64,000 bases of DNA from Inia geoffrensis (GCA_036417435.1 CM070911.1:558001-622000); one strand, 5' to 3'; shown: positions 1 through 12,274, numbered from the stretch's first letter. Program-made: numbers and translations. The notes: generated from the sequence alone by a model not told the origin.

Positions 1-2108
1 TTTCAGTAGCGCAGAAAGGACGTGTTGTTGACCTTGTATCTTCTTCCCACTAAAAGCTGCTGTCAGAACATGTAGAAAATAAAGTAACTTACCCTGGAAT
101 GCTTTAATAACAGTCTTGTGAGTTGCAGAATTACCCAAAGTAGGACACTTCCTGCTGCTGAAAGTTGTGGGCTCCCAGCTCCCTATTCCCAGGCCTCGCT
201 CACGCTGAGGTTTCTCTAAATCCTGTCTGGCAGCCGGTTGTCCGTTGTCTCGGGAGCTCATTCTCTTTGTCTAAAGGACTGACTTTTCTGAGCAATAAGT
301 AAGAACAAGGTTTCCCAGCTCCTATGCCCACGAGGACACAATCGCCTGTGGGAGATTTGGCAACTCCACGTGTCGGCCCCAGAGCTGGGGACAGCTGGGC
401 ACTTTCCTTCCTTGACGGTGTTCGTTCCCTGCCCTTCTGTGGAACCGGGGTGAGGCTCCTTCCTGTGTGCCAGGAGCTAAGGGCCAGCATCTCCTGGACC
501 TGGGGCAGCCCGATCCCCGGTCCTTACAGGCCGCTGTCCACCTCCTGCCCCTCCCAGAGGCCACTCGTCTCCACTTGCTGTGGGAAGGGGCCCGGATCTG
601 CCTCCCCTTTGTTCAATTGTCCTCATGAAGTTCAAACCTAGAGCAGAAAAACCCACCAGAGATTCTGCCTCCGAGAATGTCTGTCTCTCATAAGGCTTTG
701 CAAAAATGCCACATCACTCAAAGTCACTTGGGTGTTTCCTCTTCTAAAGTTCAAATCCTTGTGTTAGTAAAGGAATAATGATTCTCAAAAGTGGACAGTC
801 TTGAAAGAAGGTCGTTAAAACAGTTAATTCCATTAAAGATAAATTTGTGTTACTCAAAATGTCCTCAGTGCTCTTTGTCAAGGTACTTACAGTAGAAGAG
901 CCAATAAAACTGAATTTCTCCGGGTATGCAGCGTCCTATAAATATTGTAAATATTTATCGTTGAGTAATTAAAATATATAAATCATGCTAGTATTTTTTG
1001 GTATATGTATGGACACAAGCACAAAGGACATCGAATTGACTACTGTTTACTCATGAAGTATCAAATTTCATAATTACACTCAATTGAAAACATGGCTATT
1101 CACTTTTAAATTTGACCGCATATATGATAGATGACAAATTTAATATCCAACATCTTTTTTCTTGTATCAGATTCTCAAAAGACATTCTTAATTTTGAAAT
1201 TTGTTAATGGTGTTAAAGGGTATTACTGAGGTGACAAAAAAATCCTTTTAGGGAAAATATAGTAACAAAAACCTGTTAATTTAAACATGCATTATGCAAA
1301 ATGATCACATATGTTAATGTATGTCAGTTCTAGGAGGAGGGTGTGAGTTTAGATTTCAATTTATTGGAGCTGAGTTTGCAGTAAAATTTACACGTGCACA
1401 CATGTCTCTCCAATTGTCATAAACGCTTGGGTCCTGATCATGGGAGACGCTGGGCTAGAGATGTGAATCCATGACCCACTTGCCACCAAACTGTTTGCCG
1501 CAAAGATGCTTAGCTGTTTATTCTCCCCTGCTGGCAGGAGAGCTCTTCAGACGGGCTCCGAGCTCCTTCTGTAAACCCTGACATGTCTTCAGCATCCCAC
1601 CCACCTGGGAAGGCTAGGGCTGTACGCTATCGATTTAACAAAGGGATTCCTTATCTGTCAGAACTGATATTGTGAATTTTTTAAAATCTTTGTTTAGAAT
1701 GTGGTAAAAGTGAACCTTCACAATATGGTATAATGTAATTCCCATCAACAAAGGCCCCATGGAAATAAAACACATTGACGAAATAGTTTGTTGGGAATAG
1801 AGAAAAAGATTAAGAAGCGAGAAGTTTCACTGCTTGAATTGCTAAGTTTGACTGAAATATGAGTATGGGACCATCATTTTTTTAAATTTTAGAAATGTGC
1901 ACTGTTAATAATTTTATAATAATAGTAGCAACATTTGTGACTCCACGGCTCTTCTATTTGCTCAGGGTGCAAAGTGCACGGGCTCCCTTGCTCTGACGTT
2001 TTCCCTCAGGGAACACCCCTCCAAGGTGTGAGGGCAAATAAGATGCAGCCCGTTAACTTCTGTTTGGTTGGATGGGATGTGTCAGCTCCTTCTCTCAAAG
2101 ACGTCGGT
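1..2108. other. Intergenic DNA, no gene recognised
   Basis: The first 650 bases are of average to high GC and the rest is AT-rich. Short open frames occur on both strands between 200 and 640, but they overlap in several frames at once and show no domain, repeat or splice pattern I recognise. I see no RNA gene or clear transposon here. Confidence 0.55.
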
Positions 2109-2255
2109 GGATATGGGGTATATAGGATATATATACACACACACACATATATATGTGATACAGGGAAGGAGGTATCTATAGGATATAGCATGTATCTATA
2201 GGATATAGGATGTATATATAGGATATAGATACAGGATACAGGATATAGGACATAG
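2109..2255. repeat. Degenerate (TA)n/(CA)n and GGATATA-type tandem repeat
   Basis: A short TA/CA dinucleotide tract is followed by many copies of units such as GTATCTATAGGATATAGC and ATACAGGATACAGGATATAG. Open frames across this block on both strands are a by-product of the repeat, so they are not annotated. Confidence 0.85.
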
Positions 2256-3035
2256 GGAAGAGAGTATGCCAGTTCTGGAATCCAGGGTGTGGTGAGAAAA
2301 GGCCCTCTCCAAGGGAGACAGGAAACCTTACAAAAGACAAGGATGACACCCAGCCAGGATGTAGATGCTGACTGACCCCATGTCACCGTGTGATTCTCTC
2401 CAGCTACTTAAACTGTGTCTTTACATGTTTCCCTGAAAATAAATTCAATTAAATCCATGCTACGGGACTGTAGTGACAGCTAACTGACCTAGTGCTGTAG
2501 AAAACTGTGTGTACATCTTCAGTACTGTATCTGACAGGCAGGGGTGCACCCGACGCTAAGCAGTAATAGTAAATACACACACTTGCATCATTGATGCTAA
2601 GTTCTGGCCCTAGGAAGTCCACTTGACAGATATTTTAATAGAGGCTAAATGACAAAATAAGTTGATAGATAATCCAAACACTTAGAAAATATTGCTTTTT
2701 TTCTACTGAAAACATATTGAAAATTTCTACCGAATTCTATTTTCATTTTCTTTGTTACAGAAATGTTTAAGCAATCAAAAAGTCAGACATTGCTGTTGAA
2801 TAAGCCATCAATTATTTATTTAGGAATTGCACTTATGTTGATATAGGGGTACGCTTTACATTAACCTCTTGTTCCTTCGGACGCTGATGAGTTGTGGCAG
2901 CTGACTTTGATATTCAGTGCTATCCACTCATACTTCTGATACAGAATTAACTCATGCTTTATGTAACGTGACAACTAACTGGTGAGACTAGTCTTGGTAC
3001 CTGGCTGTGAAGCTGGGCGGCACAATACCCCTCGT
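2256..3035. other. Intergenic DNA, nothing recognised
   Basis: This is AT-rich single-copy-looking sequence. I see no open frame of note, no transposon end and no RNA gene. Confidence 0.5.
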
Positions 3036-3187
3036 CTAATCTTTTATGTTTTTTTGTTTTTGTCTGCGCCACACGGCATATGAGATCTTAGTTCCCCACC
3101 AACCAGGGATCGAACCCTCGCCCCCTGCAGTGGCAGCTCAGACTCTTAACCACGGGACCGCCAGGGCAGTCCCTAATCTCTTATGTT
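3036..3187 (-). mobile_element. CHR/Bov-tA-like tRNA-derived SINE, short form
   Basis: On the minus strand the body (3051-3172) begins GGGACTGCCCTGGCGGTCCC and ends in a T-rich tract as seen on the plus strand. It lacks the CHR-2-specific middle part present in the other copies. Flanks CTAATCTTTTATGTT (3036-3050) and CTAATCTCTTATGTT (3173-3187) are target-site duplications with one mismatch. The body is diverged, so this is an older subfamily member than the other CHR copies here. The family assignment rests on the tRNA-like head and the conserved GGTTCGATCCCTGGT-type B box. Confidence 0.85.
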
Positions 3188-4054
3188 CTGATTCCATTGT
3201 CTAGGCAGATATAAGCAGTTTTGCACAAATTATAGTTAGCGTTCCCTAAAATTTTTGTCATGTTTCCTGGGATGAGGAAAAGGCGCCATTTAGAGCTGTC
3301 GTGCGGAAGAGAACCTTACTTTTAGATATGTATTACCCTGTAGCTATAACGAGGACAATTTTAATGCAACAGGTGCATTGTTCTTGTTCTCCTTTTGCAA
3401 TTCATACTGACAGTAAAATAGCGTCAGGAGGTTTTAGTCTTCTCCTCAGCTAGTGACCAGCAGATTACAACCAAAGCAGTAAAAAGAGAGTTTCACCTCT
3501 TAAAAGAACAAAGATCCAACTCCTGTCAGGGCGGTGCTGTCGTGAGCTGCCTTCCAGCCTCCCTTCTGTCCCGGACACACAGCTGCTGCCCAGCAGGGCC
3601 TGGGGATGAGGGGCATTCGGGGAAAGCTGCGGACAGACCCTCATCTGCTCAGGGTCACGCTGCAGGCTCATCAGCGTTGACCAGCCCCAACTCTGTCCTG
3701 TCCTTGAGCACCGCCCAGAAGAGGGGTCACCAGGTGCAGGGAGGGGGCCTCTGCTGGGCCCGAGGCAGCCCCCGGCCCTGGGAGGGGCCCCCAGACAGAG
3801 GACAAGAGGATTCAGGTCTGCACAGACGCCTCCACCAAGTCAGAGCGGAGGGCCAGCTAGCTGGGCTCTGCAGATCGTCCCTGACCCCAAGCCAGGGGAC
3901 ACTGCAGGCAGGAGGGCAGGGCGGGGCCCTCAGGAACACAGGAGCAAGCTCGCAAAACGTGAGCGAACTGAAGCCGGCGATGAGGGGATGTTGAACTACA
4001 TTGATTTAACACTGCAATTACGTGAACAGCAATCACCATAGTAACAGGCTGATA
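3188..4054. other. Intergenic DNA with a GC-rich patch (about 3,540-3,980)
   Basis: The GC-rich patch carries overlapping open frames on both strands, the longest about 150 codons. None resembles a protein I know, and their composition follows base composition. No promoter-type CpG density is seen. Confidence 0.5.
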
Positions 4055-4296
4055 AAGATGCACCATGTGGGCTTCCCTGGTGGCGCAGTGGTTGAGAGTC
4101 CGCCTGCCGACGCAGGGGACACGGGTTCGTGCCCCGGTCCGGGAAGATCCCACATGCCGTGGAGCGGCTGGGCCCGTGAGCCATGGCCGTTGAGCCTGCG
4201 CGTCTGGAGCCTGTGCTCCGCAACGGGAGAGGCCACAACAGTGAGAGGTCCGCGTACCGCAAAAAAAAAAAAAAAAAAAAAAAAGATGTACCACGT
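4055..4296 (+). mobile_element. CHR-2-type SINE
   Basis: The body (about 4069-4282) starts GGCTTCCCTGGTGGCGCAGT, has the B-box-like GGTTCGTGCCCCGGTCC, and ends in an A-tail of about 24. Flanks AAGATGCACCATGT and AAGATGTACCACGT are imperfect target-site duplications (12 of 14). Several open frames in the region exist only because they cross this element. Confidence 0.95.
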
Positions 4297-4345
4297 AAAG
4301 GACCATAGATGCAGAAAAGACATTTGACAAAACTAAACATTCGTT

Positions 4346-4370
4346 AAAGAAAGAAAGAAAGAAAGAAAGA
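4346..4370. repeat. (GAAA)n microsatellite
   Basis: About six tandem GAAA units lie about 50 bases downstream of the A-tail of the preceding SINE. Confidence 0.95.
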
Positions 4371-6120
4371 CATCCCAGCATACAAGGACTCAGGGACTTT
4401 CTCAGTCTCCAGAGGGGCCTTGGGAAGCTCAAGCTGCTCTCACGTGGGGAGTGAAGGACGAAGTCACCCCCCAGCCCACCACCAGGAGCCAGAGGTGCCA
4501 GCCTCCTCCCTGCAGGAAGGGTGGAGACAAGGCAAGAGAAAGGCTGACAACTGCCCCCAAGTCAGAGGACGGGATTGTCTTCATAGAAAATCCCAGAGAA
4601 TTAGGAAAAAATCTCCTAAGAGAGATGCGTAGTTTCAGCAGATTTGCAGAACAGACAGTCGGTACTTAGAAGTCATCTGAGATTCTATACGGTAGCAGGG
4701 AACAACTGGAAATTGAAATAAACAATGTGCCACTCAGGAGAGCACCCAAATGTGAAAGGTCTGGGGTTGGTTTGCATTAATTCTGGCCTGGTACCCAGTG
4801 GCCACCACTGGCCCAAGGTGGACCGCACCTGGGGGGTCGTGTTGACACAAAGCCACGTTGACTCCAACCCCACCTGGGGCTGATCTGCGCTCATGAATGC
4901 ACAACAGAAAGCACGTTTCCCACTAATCATTGCCGACCCTGCGCATCTTCCTCTCTGCCAGGCAGGCTGTGCTTTCAGCCCACTGTCACTGAGACCCTCA
5001 AGGGTCTGCCTGTGTCTTTGCTGCCCTTTCCACTGCCACCTGGGGTGCAAGCCCCTGGCTTCTCAGAGGAGCAGCCACTGAAATCCCTGCCCTGTCTGTT
5101 ACTGAAGCCAGCAATCCCGAGGGAACACCTACCCATCAGGGCAGAGATATCTTCTTAGCTTTTCCTGTGTTCGAAGTGGCTTTGGATAGCTACCTTTTGT
5201 TGATTGTAATATCCCAAGAAGTCTTTGCTGCTACTTGTAAGTGTATAGAACACACAGCTACATATCATGACATAATTGCTTAGAGACATATTTGGTGTTT
5301 ATTTTAGAGAGACCACTTTGGTTTAGAATTAAAAAACCAAAATAATAAAACAATGTAAAACCTGGACACAATTCTAAGTTTGAGGGTGAGAAGATCAACA
5401 GTAAAAGGTAAAATGAAATAAATTCATGAATTTCTTCACTTCATTCACTATGTTGGACAGAGTGAGTTATTTGCATAAGAATAAAGTTTAATTCCTTAAT
5501 GTTTTGGGAACTAAAACTATGCGAACACTTGTCATCCTAAAAATGACTTACGTTTGATAATAAGTAAAAGAGTCCGCTGAAACTGAAATGTGGGTCCCCC
5601 TCATTATTGGGGTGATCGTGCTGCCGTGTGTTCTCCCCACCATGACCATCAAGGTGCTGATTTAGAGACTGTCATGAAAACCCACGGGTGTCACAGTAAT
5701 AGTCTCCTTCTGAGTTTGTTTGTTTTAAATCCACGACATTGCTTCTAAATAATGAAAGGGTATTAAAAGCTAGTGAATAACCAGACATTCTGGAATCAGA
5801 GCACAAAAGAAAAAAACAATCTTGGTTTTATCTGTGCTAAGTACCCATTTCAGATCCATCCGATTCCTAACTCACGTGCACTTGCTGTCATGATTTTCAG
5901 GAACAACAACAAGAAGGGTTTCACTAGTTCCACAGTCACTGGGTGTTCCCAGGCTCAGTGAAGCTCACAGTTGGAAATGTATTACCTATTAATCAGCTAA
6001 CTGAGGCAAAATGCCTTCTTTTGAGAAGGAAATGCCTTGGACTGTCTGTGGAACATTGGTTCACTCCTTGGAAATGTTTGGAAATACAACCCTCATTTTC
6101 CCTCAGGGTAAAAAAGCCAT
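4371..6120. other. Intergenic DNA, nothing recognised
   Basis: Mixed-composition sequence with only short, overlapping open frames on both strands. I see no transposon terminus, RNA gene or CpG-rich promoter. Confidence 0.5.
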
Positions 6121-6209
6121 AATAATTTTTTTTTTCACTTCATTTTGTTTCATTTCATTTTGCTTTGTTTTATTTTATCTTATCTACGTTATTTTATGTT
6201 ATTTTATTG
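6121..6209. repeat. T-rich low-complexity tract, (TTTTA)n/(CATTT)n-like
   Basis: A pyrimidine-rich run made of degenerate TTTCATTTTG and TTATTTTA units. It could be a decayed transposon tail, but no body is visible beside it. Confidence 0.75.
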
Positions 6210-7254
6210 AGTTAGACAGGGAAAAGTGACTGCCTAGAGGCTGTAACAGATTATGAGGTTTAACTGGTGTTCACCGTAGCAAATTCCCAAAAGTCTGAAA
6301 TTGTTCCTTTTTAAAAAATACACCTGCTGGCAGAGCGTCTCCTCCACTGGACTGACTATAAAACCTCCTGAGTTGGCTTTCGTGTTTGACGCTTTCCCAC
6401 AGCACGGACAGTGGTCTCTCTGGAGCCCCAGCCGACCGTGTCCCTCCCAGATCCCAGATCCTGGGGTCCAGCGAAGCAGGGTTTGCAGGGGTGGCGACAG
6501 GCTCTCTCAGCGGCTCCTTGTTGCCCTCTCGGCAGCCTGTGCTCACCAGTGACCCCCCCTCCTGCCTGCCCTTGAGCTCCTGTCTTCCTTCAGTGCATGG
6601 TTCCTCAGCACCTAACCGACTTTACCGAAGCTTAGTTCAGGTTTGGGGTTATGAAGACACAGTAGACACACAAGCTCTGTCCTCCACATTCTTGTGCATT
6701 TCATGGACAAAACAAGCTAATTTCATACAGTGACAAGTGCCGAGGATTCAAGTACTTCTTACAAATTGGTTCACATGTGACCAAAATGATTTTAAGTGCA
6801 TTACTTTTTCTATTAAAAAAGATAACGTTGCTGTGTTTAACTTGACTGTGTCAAAATATTTAGCATATTTTAACTTAAACTCTTAAAATGTGTACCTACG
6901 GCTAATGTTGAACAGGAAAGAATTTAACCAGTACATAAAATTAAATATTACATATACTTTAAAAATTAAAGTGAGAGAACCAGTGTTTAGATTTGAAACT
7001 GTTTCATTAATTTGGGTCCAGATTTCCCAGGACATGACTTACAGAGTGAAGTGCTGGATTAATGCATTCAGAGCCACTCTGTGGGTTGAATGTGGACAGT
7101 TGGTGACATAACAGAACTTCTGTGTTTGTTTGAAGGGACGTGAAAGCAGCTGTGGAACAGAGGGCCTGTCAAAAGCATGCTTCCTGGCTGTTTGCTGCAC
7201 TTCCGCTTATTTCATAGGGACGCTGGCATAACTTGTATATTTTAACTGTCAAAT
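6210..7254. other. Intergenic DNA, nothing recognised
   Basis: There is a small GC-richer patch at about 6,330-6,620 and AT-rich DNA elsewhere. The short open frames are overlapping and unremarkable. Confidence 0.5.
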
Positions 7255-7487
7255 TTCAATCCAAGGGCTTCCCTGGTGGCGCAGTGGTTGAGAGTCCGCC
7301 TGCCGACGCAGGGGACACGGGTTCGTGCCCCGGTCCGGGAAGATCCCACATGCCATGGAGCGGCTGGGCCTGTGAGCCATGGCCACTGAGCCTGCGCGTC
7401 TGGAGCCTGTGCTCCGCAACGGGAGAGGCCACAACAGTGAGAGGCCCGCTTACCACACAAAGAAAAAAAAAAAAAAGTTCAATCCAA
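7255..7487 (+). mobile_element. CHR-2-type SINE
   Basis: The body (7265-7477) is nearly identical to the copy at 4,069, including the GCCGACGCAGGGGACACGGG segment. It has a short A-rich tail with one interruption. Flanks TTCAATCCAA at 7255-7264 and 7478-7487 are perfect target-site duplications, which suggests a recent insertion. Confidence 0.96.
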
Positions 7488-8939
7488 TACAATATCTGTA
7501 CTGAGCCTCAGTATCAGGAACGAGGAAGCAACGCTTGCACTGACGCAGCCGCCAGCTCAGGGGTCGGGCTGCTCTTGAAAAATCATCGCAGAAGTGAACC
7601 TGATGGGCTTCAGGGCAAAATCCTTCCCCACCACTGAGGGGAGACATGGGAAATGTGTGTTTACAATACAATTACATTGAATTTGCTAGAACAGAACCAA
7701 ATAATTTACTGAATGCCGAGCTGATAATTTGACATCATTTTTGTGGTACTTGAAATAAACATATAAAAATCGGTCTTATTTAGGGGATCTGTTTGAATTA
7801 AATTTAAATTAAATACGCAAAATATATGTATTTTAGCAATTATGGAACTGGAATTGATTTTATATGGCTCTTCTCCATAAAACATTTAGCTGAATTTTTG
7901 TTCTTCATCCCATCTGAGAGATTTTGCCTTTGAATTAGGCTATTTTAAACTATTCAAGTTAACGACATAAAAATGTCTGTCTTACCTCTGTCAACTCTGT
8001 GTGTGTTCTGTGCTTCGTTTCTCTTTTACCTACTTCTACTATTTGCTAATAATAGATTGTACTATTGTATAAATAGTGGCTTGTATTTGGTTTGCATTTA
8101 TTTTCTTTGTGATTTCGATGCTGCTTACTTTTTTCTTAAATTACATTTCCTTTATGATGGTGTATTTAAATTCTACTTAAATTGCTTAAATGATATTTCA
8201 CTTGCTATCAAAGCAAAGAGAAAGATGGGATCATATATTTCTCCTGCGTGTAAAAATGAAGAAGTTCATGCTACTTTTCTCCCTCTGCCGTGATCCATCT
8301 CCCAGCTTTCGTTGATATAATCTGAGGTTTGACACAGATATTTGTTACAAAATAATTTTAGATGACATATCTTGTATACCATGAAATAAGTGTGACATTT
8401 CCTGTCAGCCTTATATTTAACCTACTAGATTTAATTCAGTTTTTATCTTATAGCTCCCTGCCTTTCATCTTTATAACGTGAATACTCTGTTAATGTGTTC
8501 CTATAAAATCTTCAACTCCTGTGTTCCAGAGTGTATCTTCAAGCATTTTTCTTAGAACTATCACATTGATACAGCATAATTTTGAAAAACTTCTAAAACC
8601 AAGAGTCTTTCTATTATATTTAGACAGGAAAGATGCCAAAAACTTGCTAATAAGTATCTCAAACCTTAGTATTCAGAACAGTTATGTGAGGAAATTGATG
8701 GGCGTGCAGGGCTAGGCTCCACTATGAGAAGCTGATGGGCTTGAGTAGCTGGATGTGGAAACGGACGCGTTTGGAAAATACCCCAGGAAGTTTCAATGAG
8801 AATGTCTCTTCCTTGGAAGATGCGCCTCCGGTGAGCTCTCCCCCAGTCTAGCTGTCCAGACGTCGGGGACATGCTGACCGAGAGTCTTTAAAAAGTCACC
8901 CAAGTGTTCGTCTCTAAGGGAATCACCGTCTCCTCTGCT
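7488..8939. other. Intergenic DNA, mostly AT-rich
   Basis: An AT-rich stretch from about 7,670 to 8,700 holds one chance open frame of about 106 codons (7,973-8,293). It is rich in F, L, Y and C, as expected for random AT-rich DNA. No transposon or RNA gene is recognised. Confidence 0.5.
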
Positions 8940-9790
8940 TCAGCAGGGTCTGGAGTTCGAACTGGGACGCTGCCTCTCACTAATCGTCAGCGGCGAAGTC
9001 GCTGTCATCGCCAAGCCTGAAGAGGAAGGAGACAGACCCTTCCGCCGTGGGCTGTTAGGGGGAACGAAGGCGCTCCCGCTGAGCGCTCCGCGGCGTCCTG
9101 GCTGCGCAGGCCGCTCGCCGAATTGCCAAGGCTGGATTCGCGGAGTCGAGGACTGACGGCCCAGCTGCCCCGAAGGAGCAAAAAGCAGCACAGGAGGCAG
9201 TCGGGGCGGGGGAGGCGGCCGTGGGCAAGCTGGAGGCCAAGGGCCTGGCAGGAAGCCCCGGCCTCCCTGGTCCGCCTTCATCTGCCGAGACCGCTCGTTA
9301 ACCGACGGCCCCCTCCTCCGCAAAGCTGGCGAGGCGCCTGCAGGAGTGAGGACCGTGCTCTGGCGTTGTCAGCAGGCCCCCTGGTGTTCGGGTCTCAAGA
9401 GCGAGCTCCCCAGCCCGTCAAGGCCGGCAGAACCGGGGGCGCGGTGCTCGGTGCAGAGAACTCTCGCCGGGCCCGCGGCTGCGGCGCATCACCCGCCCGC
9501 GGAGCAGCCGCGCGGGGTCCGGGCCCCCCCTGGGCTCTGCTGATGAGCGCTCGTGAGCAGACGGGCAGCGGCCCCGCGTGGGGAGGCGGTGTCCCCGGGG
9601 CCCCTGGGTCAGGCCTGCGAGATCAGCACAGTCCCCGCAGCCCCAGGGCCCTGTGCTCTGAGCCCAAGCAGGGAAACGGGTGGGAGCCCAAGGGGGGCCC
9701 GGTGGTGCTGGGGGAAGATCGTGAGCCCAGGTGAGAGGCACCCGGGCCGCGCCCCGCCCCGCCCCGCCCCGACCTTGCTCTGGGCAGAAT
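8940..9790. promoter_or_regulatory. Orphan CpG island
   Basis: CpG dinucleotides become dense abruptly compared with the AT-rich flank. The region includes GGGCGG-type boxes, a (GCCCC)n-like run at about 9,751-9,770, and several CGCG clusters. Open frames of up to 203 codons run on both strands, which is usual where GC content makes stop codons rare. A frame starting after TCCTCTGCTTCAG at 8,943 reads through about 9,157 and could be an exon, but I recognise no product. A promoter of a non-coding RNA or of an unidentified gene is the simplest reading. No TATA box is obvious, so the strand is undetermined. Confidence 0.55.
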
Positions 9791-9976
9791 GAAGCACAGC
9801 GGAGGGTTTTCATGGACTCAGGAGGGCCGCTGGCAGCGCAGGCCTGCTCACAGGTCACGTCTCGAACCGTGAGACTGTGCGCGAGGCTCCTACTGTGAAG
9901 CAAACAGACCTTCTCAGGAGATGAGCTGTGATAACCAGTCGGTTTCCCGCCCACCTTGGGGGTGACTGTGGATGGG

Positions 9977-10012
9977 CCTGGTGGACGGGCCACACCTGGT
10001 GGACGGGCCACA
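9977..10012. repeat. Two perfect 18-bp tandem units
   Basis: CCTGGTGGACGGGCCACA occurs twice, head to tail, at 9977-9994 and 9995-10012. Confidence 0.95.
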
Positions 10013-10381
10013 CTTTCCCCGGGGGACGCCTGCTTCCCCTCTCTGACCCTCTCAGCACACGCTCACCTGTGACACACATCTCAGGTACTAATGGAAAAAC
10101 GTCAGATAAAACCACATGCTTTTACTCAGAATGTAAGTAAACAAATAAAATGGATTAAATAAAAATAATTGAAATTACATGACGTAAAAATCGTGTATAC
10201 AATTTATTTACAATAATCTCAGGTGCTCAGAGCTATGAATGATAATTTTTTTTTTTAAATGTTAGCAGAGCTGAAATTCAAACCTAAGTCTCTCCAGAGC
10301 TAGAGCTTTGACCTCTCCTGTGGTCCCCGACCACCTGGGACTTGAATTTCCTCCACCAAGGACATCACACTTTATATCTTA
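10013..10381. other. Intergenic DNA, nothing recognised
   Basis: Mixed sequence between the CpG island and the TATC-type repeat. A short run of T occurs near 10,245. No gene is seen. Confidence 0.5.
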
Positions 10382-10580
10382 AGGTCACTTCCATCTCTCC
10401 ATCCATTGATCAGTCATCTCTCTATCAATCATCTCTCTCTATCTACCTACGAATCATCCACCCACCTCTCACCTGTCTATCATCTGTCTATCCATCTACC
10501 ATCTATCTATCATCTCTATCCACTTATGAATCATCTATCTTTTTTCTAACTATCGATCTACCTGTCGATCATCCATTATC
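10382..10580. repeat. Degenerate (TATC)n/(CATC)n tetranucleotide array
   Basis: About 200 bases are built from ATCTATC, CATCCATC and ATCTCTCT units with many interruptions. The open frame through it (S, I, Y, L-rich) is repeat-encoded and is not called. Confidence 0.9.
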
Positions 10581-10609
10581 TCTTTAACTGACCTACACAC
10601 GTTTCCTCC

Positions 10610-10725
10610 CTCCAGGCTGTGAGCTCCTTAAGGCAGGGGTGTTTGTTCCTTATGCCTCCCTGGACATAAGCCGTGCCAGAAAGCCTCGTGGTAAACTCTC
10701 AGTAACTAATTATTGAATGATGATT
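10610..10725 (+). mobile_element. L2 LINE 3' end remnant
   Basis: The pattern CTGTGAGCTCCTTAAGGCAG, then a GTGCCAGA-like motif, then TTATTGAATGATGAT matches the conserved 3' end of L2 (and MIR3-like) elements. Divergence is high, as expected for this ancient family. Confidence 0.7.
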
Positions 10726-11708
10726 CTGTCTGCCTGGTTTTGACGAGACAACACACTCAGCGGAAGGTGCAATAGAAGGCAGAGTGGAAGCAGGTTTCTG
10801 AGTCTTTTCATGGAGAATCTGTTTTCATCCCCTCTCCATCCAGTGGGTGGGGGTCCCCCGGAGCCTCTCAGGGATGCCGAGAACTGGGCGCCAACACCAG
10901 GCAGCTGAGATGGGCAGCAGGGCATCCGTCCCAGGTGGTCACAGCCCAGGGGGGGACCCGCAGCCATGCAGGGCCACATGGGGTGCACTCCGGGACAGGC
11001 TGGGGGGGGAGCTTCGCAGGAATGAGGGGCTGGCTGTCCTGGCCCTGCAGGAGGATGTGCGGGGCTTGTTTGAGGGATTCGGGGCCGGCGGGGAACCGAA
11101 GCTGCTGCCCGGGGGTGTGCAGGCCTTGCGCCTGGTCCCGGGAAGAGGGGGCATTAGATCCCAGGTGTAGAGCGGGGAGGGGGCTTAGACCATGAGACAC
11201 CTCCTGGTTTCCCAGATGCTGAGGCTCACTTAACAATATCAGGCCTTAATTTGAAGCCTGGAACCACAAAGGGCTTGGAGGATACGTGTCCAGGAAGAGG
11301 CAGAACTGGCCTAGGTTGAGGCAGAAAGAGCGCGCGCCGGGAGAGGGCGTCACCTTTAAAGGAAGGAGTAAACTGACCCGGCCTCGGGACTAGGAGCCCC
11401 CCAGGGGGGTGTCCAGTGGCCTCAGTGTAGACAAGGGGCCTGTGAGTCGCCCGCACTCTCAGAGGATGCAGTTGTGATGGTAAACACTGCAACTGCATAG
11501 AAATAAGAGCCACAGCAAGCAGAGCCACCTCAGGTCATTTGTCTTCTTTTGTTTTGGGAGATGTCGTAGAGAATCTAAGCACTGTTTTCCTGAGAAAATA
11601 TATTCTAAGATCTGGATAACTGCTTTAGAAATGATCTATGGAACACAAGATAATTAAAATAAATGCCCATAGATATGTGGAATATATAAGACAAGGTAAG
11701 CTTGTTTT
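10726..11708. other. GC-rich intergenic DNA, no gene recognised
   Basis: From about 10,840 to 11,480 the sequence is GC-rich but not strongly CpG-rich. Overlapping open frames on both strands (up to about 122 codons) show no recognisable domain. Confidence 0.5.
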
Positions 11709-11939
11709 AAAGAAAGACCCCAGGGGCTTCCCTGGTGGCGCAGTGGTCGAGAGTCCGCCTGCCGATGCAGGGAACACGGGTTCGTGCCCCGGTCCGGGAA
11801 GATCCCACGTGCCGCAGAGCGGCTGGACCCGTGAGCCACGGCCGCTGAGCCTGCGCGTCCGGAGCCTGTGCTCCGCAACGGGAGAGGCCACAGCAGTGAG
11901 AGGCCCGCGTACCACAAAAAAAAAAAAAAAGAAAGAAGA
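11709..11939 (+). mobile_element. CHR-2-type SINE
   Basis: The body (about 11724-11930) carries the full CHR-2 pattern and ends in an A-tail of about 15. The flanks share AAAGAAAGA (11709-11717 and just after the A-tail), consistent with a target-site duplication partly merged with the tail. Confidence 0.94.
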
Positions 11940-12274
11940 GCCCCAAACACTCTGTGTAGATACCTGCCCTCAGGAAAGCGAGCACACCCCCTAACCCTTA
12001 AGTGTGGGCTGTGCATAGCAAGACGACACACAGACCACAGCAGGGGAAACAGGGTGTTGGTGGTGTAACTACCACCTGAAGAAACCTGACAAGCACCCTG
12101 AGCCCGGTGGCCACAGGGTCAACGACCACAGCCACGAGTCAGGCTGACCGCATCGTCCCTGGATGTGATGTGAAGAGGACGGCGCTTTACCTCTGGGGTC
12201 TTCCTCCCAACAGCCCATAACTCCGGTCTCATCCTGAGAAAATATCAGACAGAGTCTGCCCAAGGACATTATGT
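11940..12274. other. Intergenic DNA, nothing recognised
   Basis: A short unique-looking stretch between two SINEs. No gene is seen. Confidence 0.5.

Noticed and set aside
4055..4296. tRNA gene suggested by A/B-box-like sequence in SINE heads
   Set aside because: The tRNA-like head belongs to a SINE with A-tail and target-site duplications, and it cannot fold into a full cloverleaf.
4022..4432. Open frames on both strands of up to 191 codons
   Set aside because: They cross a CHR-2 SINE; the same peptide patterns recur at 7,233, 11,638, 14,534, 33,480 and 44,804, all at SINE copies.
7973..8293. 106-codon hydrophobic frame resembling a membrane protein
   Set aside because: AT-rich DNA gives F/L/Y/I-rich frames by chance; no promoter, conserved motif or splice context.
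9123..10011. 203-codon plus frame and 197-codon minus frame
   Set aside because: Same reasoning: high GC content, open in several frames, no recognisable domain.
10382..10580. Possible CRISPR-like or regularly spaced repeat array
   Set aside because: Units are 4-bp tandem variants without spacers; this is a eukaryotic microsatellite.
10342..10587. 81-codon frame rich in S, I, Y and L
   Set aside because: Translation of the TATC-type tandem array.
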